Assembly (NCBI GenBank): GCA_910586775.1
Contig: CAJUJN010000030.1
Location: forward strand, 1-48,095
DNA length: 48,095 bases
Reading direction: 5' to 3'
Origin: an uncultured Acetatifactor sp.
Lineage (GTDB): Bacteria; Bacillota; Clostridia; Lachnospirales; Lachnospiraceae
Positions 17,273 through 23,245 of the stretch are shown here, one piece after another. Position numbers and translations under genes: made by a program. The notes under the pieces were generated by a model. That model saw nothing but the letters and a program-made list of their open reading frames with translations, searched no databases and was not told the DNA's origin. Numbering within the stretch: the stretch's first letter is position 1; each line of letters starts with the position of its first letter.

Positions 17273-17720
17273 TTGGTTCTGCCTCCCGCAGGGGAGTTCG
17301 GCTCCGGCAGGAATCTCTGTATTTCTGTTCCGCCGCCGTCTGCAGCAGCCGTATGTTTTCCATATAGCGGTCCGCCGCATCCTGTGCCGCCTCGAAAATG
17401 CCGCTGAGCTTCAGTGCCGCTTCGGCAATGGAACCCGCTTCGTCCAGTTCTATCCGCCTGGAAGAGCGTTCCTGTTCGAGTGTTTCCCGAAGCATCCCGA
17501 TTTCTCTGTCCTTGTCATTCAGGCGTCCCTTCAGCTTCTCAAGCTGGGCATCTTTCTCATTCAGTTTATCCTTGAGACGATTCAGTGTCTTCTCCTGGCT
17601 GGTAATGCGGTTCATCATCGCAGATACTTTTCGTTCCAGCCTTTCGTCTTCCTGAATCTGTGAGAGAAGCAGCTCCAGCAGGTCGCGACGTCTCAGCTTT
17701 GAAAATTCCTTCTCTGTCAT
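17259..17720 (-). CDS. Small coiled-coil protein, first gene of the pilus operon
   Basis: 153 aa, no membrane segment or signal peptide. Residues about 25-100 form a continuous charged coiled coil with heptads (KLNEKDAQLEKLKGRLNDKD). The flanks are helical. The start EFSKLRRRDLLELLLSQ is a motif I know from short Lachnospiraceae proteins next to pilus signal peptidases, but no function is established to my knowledge. AAGGAGCGATAG precedes the ATG. It overlaps lepB by 14 bases, so translation is coupled. It may organise the assembly site on the cytoplasmic side; this is inference. Confidence 0.75.
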   Translation of the reverse strand: MTEKEFSKLRRRDLLELLLSQIQEDERLERKVSAMMNRITSQEKTLNRLKDKLNEKDAQLEKLKGRLNDKDREIGMLRETLEQERSSRRIELDEAGSIAEAALKLSGIFEAAQDAADRYMENIRLLQTAAEQKYRDSCRSRTPLREAEPNGQS

Positions 17721-17817
17721 ATTCTATCGCTCCTTACGCTCTCCTTTTTGCTTCTCCGTTTGCCGGGCTGTCTGGTGTGCAGAGCGGGATGTACCCCGTT
17801 TCCTTTGATTTGAACCT

Positions 17818-17826
17818 ATTATAGCA
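17818..17826 (-). promoter_or_regulatory. Extended -10 promoter of the pilus operon
   Basis: Minus-strand TGCTATAAT (17826-17818) is a perfect extended -10 element, about 100 bases before the first ATG. The -35 region (CTTCTG at 16-base spacing) is poor, as is usual for extended -10 promoters and for activator-dependent ones. An AT-rich dyad lies just upstream. Confidence 0.65.
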
Positions 17827-17853
17827 ATGGATACGTCAACAGAAGCGTCAAAG

Positions 17854-17889
17854 AATAATAGAAAAACAGGATTTTTACATTCTATTATT
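17854..17889. promoter_or_regulatory. 10-bp dyad upstream of the pilus promoter
   Basis: AATAATAGAA (17854-17863) and TTCTATTATT (17880-17889) are perfect inverted repeats separated by 16 bases. Their position, about -45 to -80 from the predicted start of transcription, fits an activator or repressor binding site for the pilus operon. Confidence 0.5.
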
Positions 17890-17925
17890 TGTCTTTCTTT
17901 ATGCGGGACAGATTGAACCCTTTGA

Positions 17926-17974
17926 TGAAAAAAAATCAGCCGGGAAGTTTTCGGTTACGGAAAACCTCCCGGCT
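17926..17974 (-). terminator. Intrinsic terminator
   Basis: On the minus strand AGCCGGGAGGTTTTC pairs with GAAAACTTCCCGGCT (one mismatch, small loop), followed by GATTTTTTTTC. It separates the rdgB/yfcE-side transcripts from the pilus operon promoter. Confidence 0.9.
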
Positions 17975-17998
17975 CTGTTTTGAGCAGACAGTATACTT

Positions 17999-18130
17999 TT
18001 AACAATGATTCAGATGCCCCAGGCGGGCTTCTCCTTTTGCTTCCAGCATATCAATATATTCACACATTGCAATCTCCTGGCATGAATTATTATATTTTCC
18101 AAGCAGTTTTTCTAAAATAACAGGGTTGTT
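17999..18130 (-). pseudogene. C-terminal gene remnant, possibly Rpn-type nuclease
   Basis: An open minus-strand stretch of about 43 codons ends in a stop at 17999 and has no proper start. It contains LEKLLGKYNN and MCEYIDMLEAKGEARLGH, reminiscent of the helical, Glu/Gly/Arg-rich tail of Rpn family (PD-(D/E)XK) recombination-promoting nucleases. Upstream, to about 18420, broken frames continue without a full gene. The segment 18131-18450 holds nothing else I can support. Family assignment is weak. Confidence 0.35.
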
Positions 18131-18450
18131 TCATGAAGGCTCCATAGACGATTCAAATCATAATCTGGCATGAGGTCTGTATAAACCGGAAAGCAGCCAG
18201 CTGTATTTTTCTGTCAATGTCAGCCGGGAAAGTCAGTCTCCGTCCGTAAATATTCTGCGTCTTAACCCACTGTTCCAGAATGTTCGTCACATAGATCATG
18301 CATATTTCTGGAGGAATGGCAAATATTTTTGGATAAAACTAAAATTATGATTCTACAACAGAGAATGATAAGTCTGAGAAGCTGATAAAACTGCATGAGA
18401 TGGTGATGGAAGCAAAATCTCTGTAACTTAAGCGGTTTCGGATTGCTTCC

Positions 18451-18924
18451 TTATAAATATGCAACCTGAAACCGCACCTCCCCGTCCTCCGCATCCATCA
18501 CTATGTAAGACGGCCGGCGGCCTTCCTGCCGGGGGTAGGAGAGGCTGCCCGGGTTCACTGCAATGACGCTGCCTTTATTATCCACCACCGGTTTATGGGT
18601 ATGTCCATAGATGACAATATCCATTCCTCTGGCCGCAGCCTCACGTTTGATTACTTCATTCCCCATGGAAACATAATAATTGTGCCCGTGTGTTACCCAT
18701 ATTTTATGGGACTCAATCTTCAGTTCCAGCTCTTTGGGCAGGTATGAGAAGAAATCGTTGTTGCCCAGGACAATCTGTACGGGGCAGTCCGCCGCCTTGG
18801 TCAGAACATATTCGCTGCCTTCTGCGTCGCCGCAGTGTATCACCAGGTCGGGCTTGACCAGCGGGAGCACTTTGAAGTAATTATCATTTTTCCGGTGGGT
18901 GTCGCTGACTATCAATACTTTCAT
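18451..18924 (-). CDS. YfcE/MJ0936-type metallophosphoesterase
   Basis: 157 aa, complete. All metal-binding motifs of the calcineurin-like phosphoesterase family are present in order: SDTH (7-10), GD (32-33), GNND (54-57), THGH (78-81) and GHTH (106-109). Small stand-alone members hydrolyse phosphodiesters in the cytoplasm with Mn; the true substrate is generally unknown. The start ATG overlaps the end of the XTP/dITP diphosphatase gene by 4 bases (ATGA), a gene order common in Firmicutes. Confidence 0.93.
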   Translation of the reverse strand: MKVLIVSDTHRKNDNYFKVLPLVKPDLVIHCGDAEGSEYVLTKAADCPVQIVLGNNDFFSYLPKELELKIESHKIWVTHGHNYYVSMGNEVIKREAAARGMDIVIYGHTHKPVVDNKGSVIAVNPGSLSYPRQEGRRPSYIVMDAEDGEVRFQVAYL

Positions 18925-19514
18925 AGCTTCTTCAATTCCTCTTTCATAAGCCTGAGCGCCTTTCCTCTGTGACTGACCAGATTTTTCTCATCCTCCGTAA
19001 GCTCCGCCGTGGTCTTACCCAGTTCCGGCACATGGAAAATGGGGTCGTATCCGAAGCCGCCTGTCCCCCTCTCCTCATAGCCTATCCTGCCTTCAATGGC
19101 GGCGCGGACGGTCAGCTCCCTGCCGTCCGGAAGCACTGCCGCAATGCCGCATACGAATCTGGCAGTACGTTTTTCCTCCGGCACCCCCTCCAGGCGGCTG
19201 ATCAGGTTTGCATTTTTAATGCGATAGGACGTATCCTCTCCCATGTACCTGGCGGAATACACCCCCGGCTCCCGGTTCAGATAATCAATCTCCAGTCCGG
19301 AATCATCTGCCATGACGATTCCCTCCGCACCTGCCGCGGCTACTGCCCTGGCTTTGATCAGGGCATTCTCCTCGTATGTCCTGCCGTCTTCCGTGACGTC
19401 GGTTTGGAAGCCTGCCTCCTTCATGGAGAGTACTTCCGGATATGTATCGGCAAGAATCGAGCGGATTTCCCGCATCTTGTCTTCATTACCTGTCGCAAAT
19501 ATGACTCGTTCCAT
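18921..19514 (-). CDS. rdgB: XTP/dITP diphosphatase (house-cleaning NTPase)
   Basis: 197 aa, normal length. The N terminus ATGNEDKMREI matches the (S/A)xNxxK nucleotide-binding signature of the HAM1/RdgB family. VMADDSGLEIDYLNREPGVYSARY, GFGYDPIF and SHRGKAL are the other family signatures. The enzyme removes XTP, dITP and ITP from the nucleotide pool, giving the monophosphate plus pyrophosphate. AAGGAAGGAAAA precedes the ATG, and the palindromic element copy B ends directly in front of that site. Confidence 0.95.
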   Translation of the reverse strand: MERVIFATGNEDKMREIRSILADTYPEVLSMKEAGFQTDVTEDGRTYEENALIKARAVAAAGAEGIVMADDSGLEIDYLNREPGVYSARYMGEDTSYRIKNANLISRLEGVPEEKRTARFVCGIAAVLPDGRELTVRAAIEGRIGYEERGTGGFGYDPIFHVPELGKTTAELTEDEKNLVSHRGKALRLMKEELKKL

Positions 19515-19531
19515 TTTTCCTTCCTTATTAT

Positions 19532-19750
19532 AAGTTCCGCATCACCCCTGCCCACTACCAGACACAGGCATCGGATTCACGGCCGCCAGGACATGCGTCC
19601 CCTCATCCGATGGGCACTGGACAGGGCTGTTGCTGTCTATAAGTTCCGCATCACCCCCGCCCACTACCTGGCTTGGGCATCGGATTCACGGCCGCTAAGG
19701 CATGCGTCCCCTCATCCGATGGGCACTGGACGGGGCTGTGGCTGTTTTCC
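19532..19750 (-). repeat. Palindromic intergenic element, two tandem copies (B1, B2)
   Basis: Two units of 109 bp (19532-19640 and 19641-19750), about 90 percent identical, each starting AAGTTCCGCATCACCCC. Each has the internal inverted repeat CATCGGAT/ATCCGATG, the core CGGCCGC...ATGCGTCCCC and end arms CCCTG/CAGGG or CCCCG/CGGGG, with compensatory change between the two copies. Located between the THUMP methyltransferase and rdgB genes. Confidence 0.88.
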
Positions 19751-19774
19751 AGTTATATAAGTATGCAGAAGCCA

Positions 19775-20926
19775 CTACCGGTTCCCGGCTCTGGGAGGCT
19801 TCGGTCCCATATATTGGTAAAAGTATGCTTTCATCATTCCGTTGTAAATTTTGCGGTTCTTATCCGCTTTACGTCCGATATATTGTTCTGCATTCTCGTA
19901 AGCGGAAATCAGATACATGCTCCAGGAATCCAGGCTCCGAAATCTTTCTCCGATGGTCCGGTACAGCTCCGGCATCTGATCTTTGTCATGCAGCCGCTCG
20001 CCGTAGGGCGGGTTGGTGATAAGGAAGCCGTATTTCTTCGGATGACTGAGATCTGCCACGTCTCTTCGCTGGAAATGAATCAGCCCGTCCACGCCTGCCA
20101 TTCTGGCGTTTTCCCGTGCAATGCTTACCATTTTATCATCTATGTCATAGCCCTGGATATCAGTCTTCACGCTCAGGTCCACCAAATCACGGGCTTCCTC
20201 TTTTATCTCCTGCCACAGAACCCTTCCCACCACATGCTCCCATCTCTCCGCCGTGAAACCGCGGTTCATGCCCGGTGCCATATTCGCCGCCATCATGGCC
20301 GCCTCAATGGGAAAAGTCCCGCTGCCGCAGAAAGGATCCACCAGAATACGGTCTCTGTTCCAGGGCGTCAGCATGATCAGGGCAGCCGCCAGATTTTCCG
20401 CGATGGGCGCCTGGGCCACCAGTTTCCGGTATCCCCGTTTGTGAAGGGAGTCTCCCGTGCTGTCCAACCCAACCATTACCTCATCCTTCATCAGGAATAC
20501 GCGCACCGGGAAATCCGCCCCTTCCTCGGAAAACCAACTCACATGATAAATTCCTTTCAGGCGTTCCACCATTGCTTTCTTCATGACAGACTGGATATCC
20601 GATGGGCTGAACAGCTTCGATTTGACGCTGGCTGCCTTCGCCACCCAGAATTTTCCGTCCTTTGGTATGTAGTCTTCCCATGGCAGCGCTTTGGTTCCCT
20701 GAAACAGATCTTCGAAGCTTTCTGCATGGAAGCTTCCTATTTTAATAAGGATACGTTCCGCTGTCCGCAGGAACAGATTGGCGCGGCACAGGGCCTCTTC
20801 ATCGCCCTGAAAAGTAACCCTTCCGTCCGCCACCTCCGTAATGTCATAGCCCAGTCTGTCAATCTCCCGCTTCAGTACTGCCTCCAGGCCGAAATGGCAG
20901 GGGGCTATCAGCTCAAACTTTCTCAT
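19775..20926 (-). CDS. THUMP-domain class I RNA methyltransferase (RlmL/YpsC type)
   Basis: 383 aa from ATG 20926, which has GAGAGG seven bases before it. The N-terminal third (to about 155) is a ferredoxin-like plus THUMP region that binds structured RNA (APCHFGLEAVLKREI). The C-terminal part is a Rossmann methyltransferase with DPFCGSGTFPIEAA (SAM motif I), GYDIDDKMV and the catalytic NPPYGERL. The family methylates guanine N2 in 23S rRNA; the exact site cannot be told from sequence. Its reading frame is open further upstream, but those codons lack a ribosome binding site. Confidence 0.92.
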   Translation of the reverse strand: MRKFELIAPCHFGLEAVLKREIDRLGYDITEVADGRVTFQGDEEALCRANLFLRTAERILIKIGSFHAESFEDLFQGTKALPWEDYIPKDGKFWVAKAASVKSKLFSPSDIQSVMKKAMVERLKGIYHVSWFSEEGADFPVRVFLMKDEVMVGLDSTGDSLHKRGYRKLVAQAPIAENLAAALIMLTPWNRDRILVDPFCGSGTFPIEAAMMAANMAPGMNRGFTAERWEHVVGRVLWQEIKEEARDLVDLSVKTDIQGYDIDDKMVSIARENARMAGVDGLIHFQRRDVADLSHPKKYGFLITNPPYGERLHDKDQMPELYRTIGERFRSLDSWSMYLISAYENAEQYIGRKADKNRKIYNGMMKAYFYQYMGPKPPRAGNR

Positions 20927-21020
20927 TTTATTCCTCTCGTGCATTGTACCCGGGCTTCCGGCTTTCACAGCATCCTTCCGCCGGGATAATGAATCGTCAT
21001 CCACGCGCTGTTTTATGTAA

Positions 21021-21048
21021 ATAGGGGCACCGTTGCAGTGTCCCCTAT
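21021..21048 (-). terminator. Hairpin after the Asn/Gln-rich gene
   Basis: ATAGGGGCAC (21021-21030) pairs with GTGTCCCCTAT (21038-21048) with one bulge, starting 14 bases after the stop codon at 21062. The minus-strand continuation TTTACATAAAA is only moderately T-rich, so termination may be partial. Confidence 0.6.
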
Positions 21049-21061
21049 TGCCAGAAAAATC

Positions 21062-21220
21062 TTAGTAGTTGTTGTTCTGATTGTTCTGGTTCTTGCTCTG
21101 GTTGTTGTTCTGGTTCTTGCTCTGATTGTTGTTCTGATTCTTGTTGTTATTCTGATTCTGGCTGTTCTTGCAGTTTTCAGACTCATTTGTGCTGTTGTTG
21201 TACTTATTGTTGTTATCCAT
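21062..21220 (-). CDS. Very short Asn/Gln-rich protein
   Basis: 52 aa. Composition is extreme: after MDNNNKYNNS the chain is almost entirely Asn, Gln, Lys and Ser, with units like KNQNNNQS repeated, and one Cys at residue 17. It ends NQNNNY. GTGAGGAAAGAA directly before the ATG is a good ribosome binding site, and a hairpin follows the stop, so it is a real, independent gene and not a repeat accident. No signal peptide. I do not recognise a named family; similar Asn/Gln-rich short proteins are known to me from Lachnospiraceae genomes, without function. Possibilities are a spore or coat-associated protein or an aggregating, prion-like peptide. Confidence 0.75.
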   Translation of the reverse strand: MDNNNKYNNSTNESENCKNSQNQNNNKNQNNNQSKNQNNNQSKNQNNQNNNY

Positions 21221-21359
21221 TTCTTTCCTCACATCCTGCCGCCTGTGCGGCTTACTGTCAGGAGCCGTCTTGTATTGCTCCCTGTTTATCAGTTACGAGA
21301 CTAGTATTGGATGTTTGAGAAAAAAATATACATATTATTTTTCTTAAAACGCCGTTTTG

Positions 21360-21926
21360 CTAATTAAGCCAGTCCCGGAACGCTTTCACAGCAAGCAGTA
21401 CCAGCAAAATCGGAAGCAGAATCGGAAGAATTGCCGCAAGGAGAGAAAATACCGCGCTCACCACCAGCACCACAATCAGAAGAACCAGAAGCAGCCATGC
21501 CCATACCGGAACCCTGGAAAGCAGGCGCAGGCGGCGTTCTCCGGGCCGGTCATAGGGCTGGTATTCATCCCGGCTCTCATACCAGGTACCGGGGCCTTCC
21601 TGACTCTCGTGCCAGACGCCTTCCGCACCGTCCTGCTCCTCATACCAGGCACCGGAACCGGCCCGGCTTCCCCCTGAGTTTCCCTGGCCTCCGTAAAGGC
21701 TGCCGCCCGTATATCCCGCAGACTGCCCGTTTGGAGTCTCCACGATGGTTCGGGCCAACAGCCTGGGGTCGCCCAACCTGGCCAGCACTTCCTCTTCCGC
21801 CGTACCCTTCCGAACCTCCGTATTGATATAATCTTCATAAAACTGCAGATTTTCCACAACCTGCCCCGGAGATATCTTCCCGTGCAGGGACATCCTCAAC
21901 CTATCCAGAAATTCCTGTTTTGTCAT
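21360..21926 (-). CDS. DUF1700-type membrane protein
   Basis: 188 aa from ATG 21926 (GTGAGGAG before it). The first 70 residues follow the DUF1700/HAAS pattern: MTKQEFLDRLRMSLHGKI, then FYEDYI and ARLGDPRLLARTIVE. A Gly/Ser/Tyr-rich segment of about 75 residues follows (PGTWYESRDEY-type units), then two closely spaced membrane helices at the C terminus. Such proteins usually pair with a PadR-like regulator and act on sensors or membrane systems; no PadR gene is next to it here. The start overlaps the stop of the DUF6171-type gene (ATGA), so the two are translationally coupled. Confidence 0.83.
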   Translation of the reverse strand: MTKQEFLDRLRMSLHGKISPGQVVENLQFYEDYINTEVRKGTAEEEVLARLGDPRLLARTIVETPNGQSAGYTGGSLYGGQGNSGGSRAGSGAWYEEQDGAEGVWHESQEGPGTWYESRDEYQPYDRPGERRLRLLSRVPVWAWLLLVLLIVVLVVSAVFSLLAAILPILLPILLVLLAVKAFRDWLN

Positions 21927-22240
21927 ACAGCACTCCTCACTGACGGCTCTCCGCCGCCCTGCCCTTCCGCCGCTTTCCATTTATTCCAGGGACAGCTTCG
22001 CTCTGCCACCACCGCGCGCAGCTCCACATAGCAGCCGCAGCTGCGGCACATTCCGTCCAACAGCAATTCGCACTGCTTGCAGACTGCCAGTCTTTCCTCA
22101 TACAGAGCCGTCGAAGCTTTGATATCTTCGTCCAGATTCGCGATATATTCCCGCAGAGAGCGGAAATATTCTTCCTGACCTGCCATATCCCGGGTCAGGC
22201 ATTTTCTGCATCTGCGCACATTTCCGGAGTTCTGTTCCAT
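21923..22240 (-). CDS. DUF6171-type small Cys-rich protein
   Basis: 105 aa, no membrane segment. It carries CRKCLTRD near the N terminus and CKQCELLLDGMCRSCGCYVELRA near residue 55-80, followed by CPWNKW; seven or eight Cys arranged as CxxC pairs predict a zinc or Fe-S site. A helical segment with FRSLREYIANLD joins the two. The family is common in Clostridia and uncharacterised. GGAGGGGAGAC precedes the ATG, and a good promoter lies 93 bases upstream; the DUF1700-type gene follows by a 4-base overlap. Confidence 0.82.
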   Translation of the reverse strand: MEQNSGNVRRCRKCLTRDMAGQEEYFRSLREYIANLDEDIKASTALYEERLAVCKQCELLLDGMCRSCGCYVELRAVVAERSCPWNKWKAAEGQGGGEPSVRSAV

Positions 22241-22332
22241 GTCTCCCCTCCTGTCCGGGTGTGTCTGCTCCGCATCGCAAAATCTGCGGCTCCATCCAAA
22301 TCTCTTCTTTTACGTTTTTCGCGATATGGACT

Positions 22333-22361
22333 ATTATACTTACTTTGGCCGGTAAATTCAA
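22333..22361 (-). promoter_or_regulatory. Promoter of the DUF6171/DUF1700 operon
   Basis: Minus-strand TTGAAT (22356-22361) and TATAAT (22333-22338) with a 17-base spacer. It is divergent from the tRNA-Arg promoter; a TTTTGAT/ATCAAAA dyad (22403-22422) lies between the two. Confidence 0.82.
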
Positions 22362-22428
22362 TGTATATTTTTGTTTTTTGGACATTATGGCGTTTTTTAT
22401 GATTTTGATAAAATAATCAAAATTCTGC

Positions 22429-22457
22429 TTGACTTTTAAAATGGCAGGCGTTATAAT
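22429..22457 (+). promoter_or_regulatory. Promoter of tRNA-Arg(ACG)
   Basis: TTGACT (22429-22434) and TATAAT (22452-22457) with a 17-base spacer, 38 bases before the tRNA 5' end. Confidence 0.9.
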
Positions 22458-22494
22458 ATAAAGCGTTGTAGGTGATGTACCGCAATATTGAAAT

Positions 22495-22568
22495 GTGCGT
22501 TTAGCTCAGCTGGATAGAGCGTTTGGCTACGGACCAAAAGGTCGGGGGTTCGAATCCTCTAACGCACG
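22495..22568 (+). tRNA. tRNA-Arg(ACG)
   Basis: Acceptor GTGCGTT/AACGCAC, D arm GCTC/GAGC, anticodon stem TTTGG/CCAAA around CTACGGA (anticodon ACG at 22529-22531, reading CGT and, after A-to-I editing, CGC/CGA), and the T loop GGTTCGAATCC. No encoded CCA. One of the few plus-strand genes here. Confidence 0.95.
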
Positions 22569-22569
22569 T

Positions 22570-22608
22570 AACGAAAAAGAATCGGAGTTTTCCGGTTCTT
22601 TTTTCGTT
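22570..22608 (+). terminator. Terminator of tRNA-Arg(ACG)
   Basis: AACGAAAAAGAA-TCGGA pairs with TCCGG-TTCTTTTTTCGTT, with the T-run inside the descending arm. Directly follows the tRNA. The stretch 22609-22806 holds no gene I can support. Confidence 0.85.
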
Positions 22609-22806
22609 ATATATATTTGGTAATTCCTGCAGTGTTCATGAATTGTCGGAAAATAACCAATGCTTCCTGATTATCGGCGTATTGCTGCCGCAAGTTCCTT
22701 AGAAACGTGATATCTGCTTTTATGGATAATCTCTATCCGAAATGCCGTGACGATAACCCGATTGACATACTGATTGAAAACACTGACTTTGGAGCAGGTG
22801 ACTGAT

Positions 22807-23144
22807 ATGACAAACGAATTATTACTGATGGGTTCTGTGGTTTTTATTTTTTCTCGGCTCTGGCCGCATATAAATGCTTTGGCAGGGCAGGCCTCTACTG
22901 CCTCTCCGCCATTGCGACGGTTCTGGCAAACATAAAGGTATTGATCATGATTAACGCCTTCGGCACGGAACAGCCACTTGGAAACGTGCTCTTCGCCGCG
23001 ACTTTCCTGATTACGGATAGCCTCTCTGAATGTGAGGGGAAAAAGGCTGCCAACAGAGCCGTGTGGATCGGAATCTTCACCTCGCTGCCGGACACACCGA
23101 TACTGTACCCGGCACAAAAAATCCGTCCAAAAGCAGAGGAATAA
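22807..23144 (+). pseudogene. Broken queuosine-precursor transporter (YhhQ/VUT family)
   Basis: Starts MTNELLLMGSVVFIF behind GGAGCAGGTGAC, then breaks at a T-run near 22848-22854. One frame over, the protein continues FGRAGLYCLSAIATVLANIKVL and goes on through NVLFAATFLITDSLSECEGKK to AVWIGIFTS, which are the family's conserved helices and the DxLSExxGKK loop. After about 23085 the match ends and the frame runs into unrelated sequence and a stop. So there is one frameshift plus loss of the C-terminal half. The intact family imports preQ0/preQ1 or related bases for tRNA queuosine. It is on the opposite strand to its neighbours. 23145-23245 contains only the spacer to the fusion gene's end. 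Confidence 0.8.
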
Positions 23145-23245
23145 CCGGGTTCGGTACATTCCGCCCTGCCCCTGAATAAATATCCCCGCAGCTTTACCCG
23201 ATTCATTCACGGCAAAGCTGCGGGGAGCCAAATCCTGAAACGTAC

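Noticed and set aside
22671..22800. Minus-strand fragment (VFNQYVNRVIVTAFRIEI) as the C-terminal end of a serine recombinase left beside tRNA-Arg
   Set aside because: The resemblance is weak, there is no catalytic part nearby, and no duplicated tRNA 3' end (attachment site) was seen.
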